Below, one piece after another: positions 33,779 through 42,669 of a stretch of 64,000 nucleotides of DNA. This DNA comes from Pseudomonas sp. CHM02. Lineage in GTDB: Bacteria; Pseudomonadota; Gammaproteobacteria; Pseudomonadales; Pseudomonadaceae. Every line of letters starts with the position of its first letter. The stretch's first letter is position 1. The stretch covers positions 1-64,000 of the forward strand of contig NZ_JFCA01000035.1 of the NCBI RefSeq assembly GCF_000612585.1. The letters run 5' to 3'. The notes below the pieces were generated by a model. The model ran no database searches, was not told the origin of the DNA, and was given only the letters and a program-made list of their open reading frames with translations. The translations under genes and the position numbers were made by a program.

Positions 33779-34963
33779 TCAGTGTTCCAAGGCATAACGC
33801 CGGCAATGGTTGAGGTAGCCTTGCTCATGGCTCCCCACCAGTTGCACCACGCTGGTCCACAACCAGGACGGTGCATCCAGTTGCTTGGAACGGTTCTCCT
33901 GCAACACCGCCATCCAGTCCTTGCGCGTCTCGCGGTCCATCTGCCGCGCATGGGCGATACCCACCACCCGCGCCAGGTAGCCGGCGGCGTGCCTGGCGTC
34001 TGTCTCGCTCAACTCATCCAGCTCCAGTTTCATGTCCTGGGGCAGCAGCTCGCGGATAAAGAACCCGTGATCCAGAAAACGCGTGGCCACCATCCGCTCA
34101 CCCAAGCCGGGTGACAACTGGCGCGCGCCTTCCACCACGCGACGACCGTTGTCCCTGGGCATCTTCGCCCGTGCCGCACGGGGTGCTGCGGCGCCGACGG
34201 CCTCCTTGATATCGATCAGGCAGTATTCCTGTTCGTCCTTGTCGCCCACACCGAGCAAGGCGGCATAGCGCAGCAGGCCGAGCGAACTGCAACCCTTGAC
34301 CCAATAAGCCGAGTCCAGCAGTTCGACCCTGGCGTCCTTGGGCCGGCCCTTGAGCGAGGTGACCAACTGGTGGATTTCGTCCGAGGCACACAGGGTTTCC
34401 AGCGCCGCTTTTTCGGCCCGTGACAACGACCAGAAATGCTTGCCCAACGGGATGGTCGGCCGGGCGCTTTCGATGCGCTCGCGCGCCAGGTTTTTCCAGG
34501 TGCGCTCCACGGCGCTGCGCATGCCCGCCTTGACCTGGGACGGACGCGGCGGCGCCTGGTCGGGCTTGTCTTTGAACGCCTGTTCGTAGCCCACCATCAT
34601 CTCTTCGAGCATGCGTGCGGTGGTGACGCCGGGCAGGTCCGAGCCGCGCGCGGCGGTGGCCAGGGACAGGGCCAGGCGCACCAGGTCGTGGGTCGGGTTG
34701 CCGATCACTGCCTGGTCGAGGTCGCGGATGTGCATATCGATGCGGCCCTTGGTGTCGCCGGTAGGCCCCAGGTTGCCGGCGTGGCAGTCGCCGCAGATCC
34801 AGATCGCCGGGCCGTGGGGCAAGCGGCGACCGGTCTGGCTGTGCAGCCACTCGTAGAACTGCACGGTGCTGCCGCGTACGTAGGCATGGGCAGAGCGCGC
34901 CATCTTCAAATTGCGCAATTGGGTCAGGTGTGGCATGCGGGCGGAGGGGCGCGGTGTTTTCAT
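33779..34963 (-). CDS. DUF2252 family protein
   Basis: A 394-aa protein of the DUF2252 family, distantly kinase-like. Characteristic blocks are KMARSAHAYVRGSTVQFYEW, ICGDCHAGNLGP, DMHIRDLDQAVIGNPTHDLVRLALSLATAARGS and the basic C-terminal helices. The DCHAGN and DLDQ motifs resemble the catalytic HGDxxxxN and DxD elements of phosphotransferase folds, but activity is unproved. ATG 34963 was used; a TTG upstream in frame is doubtful. A 16-codon frame in another phase (35022-34972) ends nine bases before this start, of unknown meaning. Confidence 0.85.
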   Translation of the reverse strand: MKTPRPSARMPHLTQLRNLKMARSAHAYVRGSTVQFYEWLHSQTGRRLPHGPAIWICGDCHAGNLGPTGDTKGRIDMHIRDLDQAVIGNPTHDLVRLALSLATAARGSDLPGVTTARMLEEMMVGYEQAFKDKPDQAPPRPSQVKAGMRSAVERTWKNLARERIESARPTIPLGKHFWSLSRAEKAALETLCASDEIHQLVTSLKGRPKDARVELLDSAYWVKGCSSLGLLRYAALLGVGDKDEQEYCLIDIKEAVGAAAPRAARAKMPRDNGRRVVEGARQLSPGLGERMVATRFLDHGFFIRELLPQDMKLELDELSETDARHAAGYLARVVGIAHARQMDRETRKDWMAVLQENRSKQLDAPSWLWTSVVQLVGSHEQGYLNHCRRYALEH

Positions 34964-35039
34964 GGAATAACTCAGTGCAGGTGTTGCGGTAGAGCGCTGG
35001 CCTCCAGCAAATGTTTCATCATGTTTCAAAAAAACACAT

Positions 35040-35918
35040 TTAGTCTTGCGTCGCCCTCTCCCGCAACCAGCCCTTGAATGCCAACATCGCCGAGGTCTCA
35101 GCCCGCGATTGCAGGCGGGTCAGCCAGTAGCTGCCGGTGGTAATGCCCACATCGAACGGTTGGCGGATGACGTCGCTCTCCAGTTGCCGCGAAAACATCA
35201 TCGCCGGTGCCAATGCCACCCCCATGCCTTGCAAAGCCGCTTCCATCATTGCCAGCGAGGAATCAAACACGATGCTGCGCGGCACCAGGGTATCGGCGGG
35301 CAAACCGGCGGCCTGGAACCACAGGCTCCACTCATCGGCGCGGTAGGAGCGCAGCAGGGTGTGTTTCAACAGGTCGGCGGGCGTGTGCAGTTGCTCGGCC
35401 AATGACGGCACGCAGAGCACAGTCAGTGGCGCTGCCAGCAGTTCGCAGGCCTCTGTGCCATGCCAGGCACCTGCGCCGAAGCGGATGGCATAGTCCAGGC
35501 CTTCGGCGGCCACGTCGACGCGGTTGTTGTGGGTGGACAGCCGCAGGTCGATAAAGGGATAGCGTGCGTGGAAATCCGGCAGCCGAGGCAACAACCAGCC
35601 CACGGCAAAGGTGCCGACTGCGCCCACTGTGAGCACTTCGCGGTAATGCCCGCCTTCGAATTGGCTCAAGGTCTGGGCAATGCGGTCAAATGACTCGCGC
35701 ACTACCGGCAGCAGGGTTTCGCCTTCACGGGTCAGCATCAGGCCGCGGGGCAAGCGTTTGAACAATGTGACGTTGAGTTGCGCCTCCAGGCTTTTGACTT
35801 GGTGGCTGACCGCTGCTTGAGTCACACACAGCTCGATGGCCGCACGGGTAAAGCTCAAATGTCGCGCAGAGGCCTCGAAAGCGCGCAGCGCGTTGAGCGG
35901 CAAATGGGAGCGCAGCAT
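35040..35918 (-). CDS. ampR: LysR-type regulator AmpR
   Basis: A 292-aa LysR-type regulator matching AmpR closely at its N-terminus (SHLPLNALRAFEASARHLSFTRAAIELCVTQAAVSHQVKSLEAQLNVTLFKRLPRGLMLT). AmpR senses muropeptides and switches ampC on when cell-wall recycling products rise. It diverges from ampC across 127 bases, the classical arrangement. The intergenic region carries CTAACTAATCTAATG next to the regulator start, an AT-rich stretch where AmpR would be expected to bind. Confidence 0.93.
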   Translation of the reverse strand: MLRSHLPLNALRAFEASARHLSFTRAAIELCVTQAAVSHQVKSLEAQLNVTLFKRLPRGLMLTREGETLLPVVRESFDRIAQTLSQFEGGHYREVLTVGAVGTFAVGWLLPRLPDFHARYPFIDLRLSTHNNRVDVAAEGLDYAIRFGAGAWHGTEACELLAAPLTVLCVPSLAEQLHTPADLLKHTLLRSYRADEWSLWFQAAGLPADTLVPRSIVFDSSLAMMEAALQGMGVALAPAMMFSRQLESDVIRQPFDVGITTGSYWLTRLQSRAETSAMLAFKGWLRERATQD

Positions 35919-36045
35919 ACTTGACCCTAACTAATCTAATGGCAGGTGCGAGATATCATCGTTTGCCCAAGGCCGGCGAACTGCCTACATTTGCCACGCC
36001 CGCGCAGGCTCTCAGTCAATCGATCACTCTCATGGAAGCGATATC
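35919..36045. promoter_or_regulatory. ampR-ampC divergent control region
   Basis: This 127-bp gap separates divergent ampR and ampC. CTAACTAATCTAATG (35926-35940) contains three CTAA units and is the best candidate for the AmpR site; a T-N11-A core can be drawn in it but is not unique. Confidence 0.5.
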
Positions 36046-37200
36046 ATGCCCCAACTCTCCCTGCCTGGAGTGCGTAATTTAAGCGCCCTGGCTTTGTTTC
36101 TGGCTGCCGGCCACTGTCTGGCCGCTACCGACCTGCGTACCGTGGTGGACGCCAGCGTCAAGCCACTGATGCAACAGCAGTCTATTCCAGGCTTGGTCGT
36201 CGGCATCGTGAAGGACGGCAAAACGCAATACTTTAACTACGGTGTTGCCAGCAAAGACGCTCAGCAACCCGTGAGTGAAGACACCCTGTTTGAAGTCGGT
36301 TCGGTGAGCAAGACCTTTACCGCCACCCTCGCCGGTTATGCCGTGGCGACCGGCAAACTGACCCTCTCCGCGCCGGCCAGCGACTACCTGCCGGCATTGC
36401 GCGGCGGCCGGTTCGACCACATCAGCGTAATCAACCTGGGCACCTACACTGCCGGCGGCCTGCCCCTGCAGTTCCCCGCCGAGGCGGATAACAACTCGCG
36501 CATGATCAGTTACTTCCAGCACTGGAAACCCGACTTCGCCCCCGGCACCCACCGCTTGTACTCCAACCCGAGCCTGGGCCTGTTCGGCTACCTGGCGGCG
36601 CAGAGCCTGAAGCAACCGTTCGACCGGCTGATGGAGCAAACCCTGCTCCCGAAACTGGGGCTCAAGCACACCTTCGTCAAAGTGCCCGCCAGCCAGATGG
36701 ACCTGTATGCCCAGGGCTACGGCAACGACGGCAAGCCGGTACGCGTCGGTCCTGGCGCCATGGACAGCGAGGCCTATGGCATCAAGACCAGCGCTGCCGA
36801 CCTGCTGCACTACGTCAGTGTGAACATGAACCCGGCCAGTCTGGAAAAACCGTTGCAACAGGCGATCGCCACCACGCACACCGGTTACTACAGCGTAAGC
36901 GGCATGACCCAGGGTCTGGGCTGGGAGATGTATCCCTACCCGATCAAGCTCGACGCCTTGCTCGACGGCAACTCGACCCTCATGGCGCGTGAACCGCACA
37001 AGGTCGATTGGCTGACCCCGCCGCAAGCCCCCCACGCCGACACACTGGTGAACAAAACCGGCTCCACCAACGGATTTGGCGCGTACGTGGCCTATGTGCC
37101 GAGCAAGGGCATGGGCGTGGTGATCCTGGCGAACAAGAACTACCCGAACGGGGAGCGAGTGAAAGTGGCCCATGCGATCTTGAGTGCGTTGGACCACTGA
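36046..37200 (+). CDS. ampC: Class C beta-lactamase AmpC
   Basis: A 384-aa periplasmic cephalosporinase. Signal peptide ends near GHCLA-ATD. Active-site elements are complete: Ser86-x-x-Lys89 (FEVGSVSKTF), Tyr172-Ser-Asn174 (LYSNPS) and Lys337-Thr-Gly (NKTGSTNGFGAYVAY). Length and motifs fit the inducible chromosomal AmpC of fluorescent pseudomonads. Expression should depend on the divergent AmpR. It is an intrinsic, not an acquired, gene: base composition matches the neighbourhood and no mobile element adjoins it. Confidence 0.95.
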   Translation: MPQLSLPGVRNLSALALFLAAGHCLAATDLRTVVDASVKPLMQQQSIPGLVVGIVKDGKTQYFNYGVASKDAQQPVSEDTLFEVGSVSKTFTATLAGYAVATGKLTLSAPASDYLPALRGGRFDHISVINLGTYTAGGLPLQFPAEADNNSRMISYFQHWKPDFAPGTHRLYSNPSLGLFGYLAAQSLKQPFDRLMEQTLLPKLGLKHTFVKVPASQMDLYAQGYGNDGKPVRVGPGAMDSEAYGIKTSAADLLHYVSVNMNPASLEKPLQQAIATTHTGYYSVSGMTQGLGWEMYPYPIKLDALLDGNSTLMAREPHKVDWLTPPQAPHADTLVNKTGSTNGFGAYVAYVPSKGMGVVILANKNYPNGERVKVAHAILSALDH

Positions 37201-37211
37201 CCCACACATCC

Positions 37212-37297
37212 CTGCAGGAACCGGCTTGCCGGCGATGGCGCCCCTGATACATGCACTGGTTTCAAGGGCCTCATCGCCGGCAAGTCGGCGCCTACAG
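37212..37297. repeat. REPIN, itaconate-locus subfamily (inverted)
   Basis: Arms caggaaccggcttgccggcg and the inverted cgccggcaagtcggcgccta surround a spacer that, read in reverse, contains gatgaggcccttgaaaccag, the same spacer as in the REPINs at 39269 and 41371. Confidence 0.85.
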
Positions 37298-37307
37298 GGG
37301 GGGGCGA

Positions 37308-38588
37308 CTACATGCCGAGCCAGTGCGGCAGCGCCAGGGAGATGAACGGCAGGTAGGTGACCATGATCAGGAACACCAGCAGGATCATCAGCCACGGCAA
37401 CGCCGCACGGATGGTCTGCCCCAGGCTCAAGCCGGTCACCGCCGAGGTCACGAACAGGTTCAGCCCGACTGGCGGATGCACCAGGCCGATCTCCATGTTC
37501 ACCACCATCACGATCCCCAAGTGAATCGGGTCGATGCCCAGCTTCATCGCAATCGGGAAGAAGATCGGCGCCAGGATCAGCACGATGGCGGACGGTTCCA
37601 TGAAGCTGCCCGCTACCAACAGCACCACGTTGACCATGATCAGGAAGCCAATCGGCGTCAGCCCTTCAGAGATCACCCACGCGGTGATTTCCTGGGGAAT
37701 CTGCTCAGTGGTGAGCACATGGGCGAACAGCATGGCGTTGGCGATGATGAACATCAGCATGATCGCCAGGCGCCCGGACTCCAGCAGTACCTTGGGACAG
37801 TCGCGCAGCTTCATGTCCTTGTAGACGAACAACGCCACAAACGCCGAGTACACCGCCGCCACCGCCGCCGCTTCGGTCGGGGTGAACATGCCGCTGTAGA
37901 TGCCGCCGAGGATGATCACCAGCAACAACAGGCCCCAGAATGCACGGCGTGCGCAGGTCAGCCACTCACGGAAGGTCGCCCGTGGCTGCGCCGGCAACTT
38001 CTTGATGCGCGCGACAATGTAGATCGCGATCATCAACATCAGGCCCAGCAGCAAGCCTGGAATCACGCCCGCCATGAACAGCTTGCCCACCGATGTTTCC
38101 GTCGCGGCCGAGTACACCACCATCACGATCGACGGCGGGATCAGGATACCCAGCGTGCCCGCATTACAGATGATCCCGGCACCGAATTCCTTCGGGTAAC
38201 CGGAACGCACCATGCCTGCCACGGCGATCGATCCCACCGCCGCCACCGTCGCCGGCGACGAACCCGACAGCGCCGCAAACAGCATGCACGCCAGCACCGC
38301 CGCAATCGCCAGGCCACCGCGAATATGCCCGACACAAGCGTTGGCAAAGTCGATCAGGCGTTGCGCCACGCCCCCGGTGGTCATGAACGCGCCGGACAGC
38401 AGGAAGAACGGAATCGCCAAAAACGTGTAGGCGTCAGACGTCTCGAACAGCTTGATCGCCAGGGAGCTGACTGAGTCGGGGCTGAACATCAGGATCGACA
38501 CCGCCCCCGACAACCCCAGTGCAATTGCGATTGGCACACCCAGGAACATGAACACGAACAACAGCAGGAATAGACAGAGCACGGCCAT
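37308..38588 (-). CDS. dctM: TRAP transporter large permease (DctM)
   Basis: A 426-aa membrane subunit of about twelve helices that carries substrate and sodium. Family signatures include FFLLSGAFMTTGGVAQRLIDFANACVGHIRGGLA, AALSGSSPATVAAVGSI, NAGTLGILIPPSIVMVVYSAATETSVGKLFMAGVIPG and NMEIGLVHPPVGLNLFVTSAVTGL. Its start overlaps the DctQ stop as ATGA. In the P. aeruginosa itaconate locus a TRAP system sits in the same place, so itaconate or a related dicarboxylate is the likely cargo. Confidence 0.93.
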   Translation of the reverse strand: MAVLCLFLLLFVFMFLGVPIAIALGLSGAVSILMFSPDSVSSLAIKLFETSDAYTFLAIPFFLLSGAFMTTGGVAQRLIDFANACVGHIRGGLAIAAVLACMLFAALSGSSPATVAAVGSIAVAGMVRSGYPKEFGAGIICNAGTLGILIPPSIVMVVYSAATETSVGKLFMAGVIPGLLLGLMLMIAIYIVARIKKLPAQPRATFREWLTCARRAFWGLLLLVIILGGIYSGMFTPTEAAAVAAVYSAFVALFVYKDMKLRDCPKVLLESGRLAIMLMFIIANAMLFAHVLTTEQIPQEITAWVISEGLTPIGFLIMVNVVLLVAGSFMEPSAIVLILAPIFFPIAMKLGIDPIHLGIVMVVNMEIGLVHPPVGLNLFVTSAVTGLSLGQTIRAALPWLMILLVFLIMVTYLPFISLALPHWLGM

Positions 38589-39220
38589 CAGTGACGCTCC
38601 TCATGGCTGCCGGCCAACTTGCTGGCCTCACCAGCCTCGTCGGCCAGCCCCAACCCGACCTGACGGTGGGTAAAGATGCGGTAGAAAATTTCGAGGTAGC
38701 GGATGAACACCAGCGCAAAACCGATGGGCACGATGATCACGATATCGCCCACGTCAACGCCGTACTGGTCGAGGTCTTCAGCGCCGATATGGGCGCCCAT
38801 CACCGCACTCACCCACTTGTAGCTGGCGATCATGAACAGCCCGGCGTAGGCCAGGCAGCACAGGCAGGCGAGCATGCCGAGCACGCGCTGCACCGGGCGC
38901 TTGGTCAGCTTGACCAGTGCATCCACGCCGAGGTGGCCGGCAGTGCGCACACCGTAGGAAATACCGAAAAAAATCAGCCAGCCGAACATGGCCTTGGTCA
39001 GCGCCACGCTCCACGTCATGTCCTGAGCCCAGGTCATGGTGTGGTCACCCAGCGCGCCGAAGAAGTTGCTGCTCCATGTCCACTTGTCAGACAAGGCAAA
39101 GAACAACGTGTAGATGTTGTTGAGCATGACGTAGACGAATGTCACCAGGGTCATGGCGGCCAGCAGGAAGGCGATAAAACCTTCCTCCAGGTGCTCCCAG
39201 ACGCGCCTTAGCGTTTGCAT
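38588..39220 (-). CDS. dctQ: TRAP transporter small permease (DctQ)
   Basis: A 210-aa protein with four helices (about 15-35, 75-100, 120-140, 160-180), the usual topology of DctQ. It is longer than average because of a segment between helices one and two. GAGG upstream supports ATG 39220 (MQTLRRVWEHLEEG). It is coupled to dctM and is separated from dctP by a REPIN-bearing gap of 134 bases. Confidence 0.9.
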   Translation of the reverse strand: MQTLRRVWEHLEEGFIAFLLAAMTLVTFVYVMLNNIYTLFFALSDKWTWSSNFFGALGDHTMTWAQDMTWSVALTKAMFGWLIFFGISYGVRTAGHLGVDALVKLTKRPVQRVLGMLACLCCLAYAGLFMIASYKWVSAVMGAHIGAEDLDQYGVDVGDIVIIVPIGFALVFIRYLEIFYRIFTHRQVGLGLADEAGEASKLAGSHEERH

Positions 39221-39268
39221 GGCAAAACCTCGCAAAAGGAACGGGAATGTGAACGCAGATGGCTTTTT

Positions 39269-39350
39269 GTAGGAGCCGGCTTGCCGGCGATGAGGCCCTT
39301 GAAATGAATGCATGTATCTAGGACGCCATCGCCGGCAAGCCGGCTCCTAC
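39269..39350. repeat. REPIN, itaconate-locus subfamily
   Basis: tgtaggagccggcttgccgg and inverted ccggcaagccggctcctac flank a spacer beginning gatgaggcccttgaaatgaa. It lies inside the dctP-dctQ gap. Confidence 0.88.
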
Positions 39351-39354
39351 CGGG

Positions 39355-40344
39355 TTATTGGGCTTGGTTGGAGGCGTCCGCCGCCTTGATCAGGTCAGCC
39401 CCGATCTCACCCTCGAACTTCTGCCACACCGGGCGCATGGCTTCGCGCCAGAGTGCGCGCTGCTCCGGGGTCAGTTCGATGATTTCGCTGGTCTTGGCGT
39501 CGACGATCTTCTGCTTGGCCGATTGGTTCAGCGCCTCGGCCTGCTTGTTCACCTCGACGGTGACTTCGACCATGATCTGGTCCAGGGTGGTACGGATATC
39601 CGGTGGCAGGCCGTTCCAGAACGTGGCGTTGGTGATCACCATGTAATCGATCAAGCCATGGTTGGATTCGGTGAAGTACTTCTGCACTTCGTTGACTTTC
39701 TGGCTTTCGTAGTTCGACCAAGTGTTCTCGGTGCCGTTGACCGTGCCGGTCTGCAGGCCTTGGTACACCTCGGCAAAGCTCATCTTGCGCGGGTTGGCGC
39801 GGATCGCCTTGAACTGCTCTTCGAGCACGCTGGAGGCCTGCACGCGGAACTTCAGGCCACGGGCGTCCTTGGGCTCATGCAACGCCTTGTTCGACGAGAG
39901 TTGCTTGAGGCCGTTGTGCCAATAGGCCAGGCCGAGGATGTTCTTGTCCTGCATGGACGTCAGCAGCGCCTTGCCCTGGGCGGCCTGGAAACGGTCGACG
40001 GCGGCGAGGTCGTTGAACAGGAACGGCAGGTCATAGATCTGCACTTGCTTGGTGTATTGCTCGAACTTGGCCAGGGACGGTGCCAGCATCTGCACGTCGC
40101 CCAGCAGCAGCGCTTCCATTTCCTTGCCGTCGCCGAAGAGCGACGAGTTCGGGTACACCTCGACCTTGACCTTGCCCGCCAGGCGTTCTTCGGCGAGCTT
40201 CTTGAACAGCAGCGCGCCCTGGCCTTTGGGGGTGTTTTCGGCGACCACGTGGGCAAACTTGATGACAATCGGGTCCGCCGCCTGGGCCAGGCCCGCGGCA
40301 AACAAGGTGGCGGCGCACAGCAGCGCCCGGGAAAGCTTGAGCAT
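39355..40344 (-). CDS. dctP: TRAP transporter periplasmic binding protein (DctP)
   Basis: A 329-aa exported binding protein: signal peptide MLKLSRALLCAATLFAAGLAQA, then IKFAHVVAENTPKGQGALLFKKLAEERLAGKVKVEVYPNSSLFGDGKEMEALLLGDVQM, the DctP pattern, with the carboxylate-binding Arg in LKFRVQASSVLEEQFKAI. It would capture a C4/C5 dicarboxylate. A LysR-type operator at 40427 stands 83 bases upstream, the same motif as ahead of the hydratase gene, so the TRAP genes seem to have their own regulated promoter. Confidence 0.93.
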   Translation of the reverse strand: MLKLSRALLCAATLFAAGLAQAADPIVIKFAHVVAENTPKGQGALLFKKLAEERLAGKVKVEVYPNSSLFGDGKEMEALLLGDVQMLAPSLAKFEQYTKQVQIYDLPFLFNDLAAVDRFQAAQGKALLTSMQDKNILGLAYWHNGLKQLSSNKALHEPKDARGLKFRVQASSVLEEQFKAIRANPRKMSFAEVYQGLQTGTVNGTENTWSNYESQKVNEVQKYFTESNHGLIDYMVITNATFWNGLPPDIRTTLDQIMVEVTVEVNKQAEALNQSAKQKIVDAKTSEIIELTPEQRALWREAMRPVWQKFEGEIGADLIKAADASNQAQ

Positions 40345-40426
40345 GGAGAATCACCTTCTTATTGTTGTGTTGTAAGGCAAGGTGCCTGATGTCGTGCGTG
40401 TAGTGAATTTCGATTTTTTGATACCT

Positions 40427-40447
40427 GCGTTCGGTCTGGACGAACGC
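40427..40447 (-). promoter_or_regulatory. LysR-type operator ahead of the TRAP genes
   Basis: Plus strand GCGTTC, nine bases (GGTCTGGAC), GAACGC, containing a T-N11-A core. Together with CCAA after it, it matches the site at 46127: both read TTGGCGTTC-N6-ACCGAACGC on the gene strand. Confidence 0.75.
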
Positions 40448-40473
40448 CAATCTGAGCTACAACAGCGATCCAA

Positions 40474-40501
40474 TGTGGGAGCGAGCAAGCCCGCTCCCAC
40501 A
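40474..40501. repeat. Single REP palindrome
   Basis: tgtgggagcgagcaagcccg followed by ctcccaca, between the lyase gene and dctP. Confidence 0.75.
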
Positions 40502-40521
40502 TTTTGATTCGGTTTCTCCAG

Positions 40522-41343
40522 CTAGATAGAGGCGGCCAGAAGTCGTTGAGCGCGCAACAGCACCGGCGCATCCACCATCTGCCCATCGATCTGGTAGGCC
40601 CCTGCCCCATGGGCACCGGCGTCCACCACTCGCTGCGCCCAGGCCAGGTCTGCGGCGCTCGGCGCCAACGCTTCATGGATCACCGCCACCTGCTTGGGAT
40701 GAATGCACAGCGCGCCGGCAAACCCCATTTCATAGGCATGCCGGATCGACCGGCGCAGGCCCTCGGGGTCGTCGATCGCCGGGTGCACGCCGTCCAGCGG
40801 CGCGACCAACCCTGCTGCACGAGAATGCACGATCAGCGCCAGGCGTGCCTGGTCCAGGGCAAACCGAGCAGCCGGGGAATTACTGCTCAGGTTCAGGTTC
40901 AGGTCCAGGGCCAGGTCCAGCCCGCCGAACGACAAACGCTCCACGTGCGGCGCATGGGCGATTTCAGCCACGGCCAACAAGCCGCGCGCACTCTCGATGA
41001 TCGGCCAGATGACTTTGCCGGTGGCGGCCACCACGGCGACCTGGGCCGCGCTTTCAACTTTCGGCAGCAACACGCCCGCCACGTTGGGGTGGGCTTTACA
41101 GAACGCCACATCCTCGAAATGCCCGGCATGGTCCGGCGCGTTGATGCGCACCCACACCTGGGCGCTGGGGTTGGCGGTCAAAAACGCCCCGAGGTTATCC
41201 CGCGCCTGACGCTTGAGCGGTTCTTCAACCGCATCTTCAAAATCCACGATCACCGCGTCTGCACCACTGGCCAAGGCTTTGGAGAATCGCTCCGGTCGGC
41301 TACCGGGCACAAACAGCGCAGAGCGCACAAGAGGGTTTGGCAT
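40522..41343 (-). CDS. ccl: CitE-like citramalyl-CoA lyase (Ccl)
   Basis: A 273-aa HpcH/HpaI aldolase-family lyase. Motifs are LFVPGSRPERFSKALASGADAVIVDFEDAVEEPLKRQAR with the metal-ligand region, VLLPKVES, PIIESARGLL and GALCIHPKQVAVI. In itaconate catabolism the homologue splits (S)-citramalyl-CoA into acetyl-CoA and pyruvate. Assignment rests on family plus neighbours: CoA-transferase and hydratase of the same pathway lie upstream in the order known from P. aeruginosa. ATG 41343 gives MPNPLVRSALF, the family start. A REPIN lies between it and the CoA-transferase. Confidence 0.85.
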   Translation of the reverse strand: MPNPLVRSALFVPGSRPERFSKALASGADAVIVDFEDAVEEPLKRQARDNLGAFLTANPSAQVWVRINAPDHAGHFEDVAFCKAHPNVAGVLLPKVESAAQVAVVAATGKVIWPIIESARGLLAVAEIAHAPHVERLSFGGLDLALDLNLNLSSNSPAARFALDQARLALIVHSRAAGLVAPLDGVHPAIDDPEGLRRSIRHAYEMGFAGALCIHPKQVAVIHEALAPSAADLAWAQRVVDAGAHGAGAYQIDGQMVDAPVLLRAQRLLAASI

Positions 41344-41370
41344 CACACAATTCCTTATTGTCACGCCCGA

Positions 41371-41453
41371 TGCAGGAGCTGGCTTGCCAGCGATGAGGCC
41401 CTTGAAATCAGTGCATGCTCAAGGCCGCCATTGCCGGCAAGCCGGCTCCTGCA
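41371..41453. repeat. REPIN, itaconate-locus subfamily
   Basis: tgcaggagctggcttgccag and inverted gccggcaagccggctcctgc flank a spacer starting gatgaggcccttgaaatcag. It lies within the catabolic gene string, between the CoA-transferase and lyase genes. Confidence 0.88.
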
Positions 41454-41466
41454 AAGGGGTGCGGGG

Positions 41467-42660
41467 TCAGATGACGCCGCGGGTTTTCAGGGTTTCGATA
41501 GCGTCGGCGCTGAAACCGAGCTGGTCGAGAATGGCTTGGCTGTGCTGCCCCAACGCGGGCACGGGGTCCATGCGCGGGGTAAACGCGGCATTGCGTCCCG
41601 GTGGCAGCAGCGACGGCAACGGCCCCGCCGGGCTATCGACTTCGCGCCAGCTGTCGCGGGCCTTGAGTTGCGGGTGGTCCCACACGCCTTGCATATCGTT
41701 GACACGCGCACTGGCGATCTGCGCGTCTTCCAGGCGCTGGATCACCGCTTCGGCGTCAAGCTGGGCAAAACTGTCGACGATGATCTGGCGCAGCACGTCG
41801 CGGTTGGCCGAGCGCTTGAAGTTGGCGGAGAAACGTTCGTCCGTCGCCAATGCCGGCGTGAGCAGCACCTTGTCGCAGAACGCCGCCCACTCGCGCTCGT
41901 TCTGCAAGCCGAGCATCACCGTGCCGCCGTCGCCGGTGGGAAACGGGCCATAGGGATAGATCGTCGAATGCGCAGCCCCGGCACGCGGCGGCTGGGGGGC
42001 GCCATCGAACGCGTAATACATCGGGTAGCCCATCCACTCCACCAGGCTTTCCAGCATGCTCACGTCGATGCGACTGCCCTTTCCCGTCTTGCCACGCAAC
42101 AGCAGCGCCGAGAGGATGCCGCTGTAGGCGTACATGCCCGCCGAGATATCGGCGATGGAGCAGCCGGCCTTGGCCATCTGGTCTTCGCCGGGGCCGCCGG
42201 TCACCGACAGAAAGCCGCCCTCGCTCTGGATCAGCAGGTCGTAGGCCTTCTTTTTCTCGTAGGGCCCGCCTTCGCCGTAGCCAGAGATATCGCACACGAT
42301 CAAACGCGGAAAACGCGCATGCAATGCCTCGAACGACAGGCCCATGCGCGCCGCCGCACCGGGCGCCAGGTTCTGTACCAGCACATCGGCGTCGGCCAGC
42401 AACGTGTCGAGAATGTCGCCCGCCTCGTCCTGCTTGAGGTCAAGGGTGAGGCTTTCCTTGGAACGGTTGGTCCACACGAAATGCGAAGCCAGGCCGCGCA
42501 CGCGCTCGTCGTAGCCACGGGCAAAGTCGCCGGTGCCAGGGCGCTCGACCTTGATCACACGGGCCCCCAGGTCCGCCAACTGACGGGTGCAGAACGGCGC
42601 GGCAATCGCGTGTTCCAGGCTGACAACGGTGATACCGTCCAGCGGTCGTTGATGAGTCAT
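41467..42660 (-). CDS. ict: CaiB/BaiF CoA-transferase, itaconate type (Ict)
   Basis: A 397-aa class III CoA-transferase: PLDGITVVSLEHAIAAPFCTRQLADLGARVIKVERPGTGDFARGYD at the N-terminus, the catalytic Asp in GRSxxSxGG-like GPGEDQMAKAGCSIADISAGMYAYSGILSALLLR. It would move CoA (from succinyl-CoA) to itaconate. Nine bases separate it from the MmgE/PrpD gene. Substrate is inferred from the locus, which matches the P. aeruginosa itaconate cluster. Confidence 0.88.
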   Translation of the reverse strand: MTHQRPLDGITVVSLEHAIAAPFCTRQLADLGARVIKVERPGTGDFARGYDERVRGLASHFVWTNRSKESLTLDLKQDEAGDILDTLLADADVLVQNLAPGAAARMGLSFEALHARFPRLIVCDISGYGEGGPYEKKKAYDLLIQSEGGFLSVTGGPGEDQMAKAGCSIADISAGMYAYSGILSALLLRGKTGKGSRIDVSMLESLVEWMGYPMYYAFDGAPQPPRAGAAHSTIYPYGPFPTGDGGTVMLGLQNEREWAAFCDKVLLTPALATDERFSANFKRSANRDVLRQIIVDSFAQLDAEAVIQRLEDAQIASARVNDMQGVWDHPQLKARDSWREVDSPAGPLPSLLPPGRNAAFTPRMDPVPALGQHSQAILDQLGFSADAIETLKTRGVI

Positions 42661-42669
42661 GACAGTTCC

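Noticed and set aside
34972..35022. 16-codon frame just before the DUF2252 start
   Set aside because: No ribosome site or conserved residues visible; mentioned only within that gene's entry.
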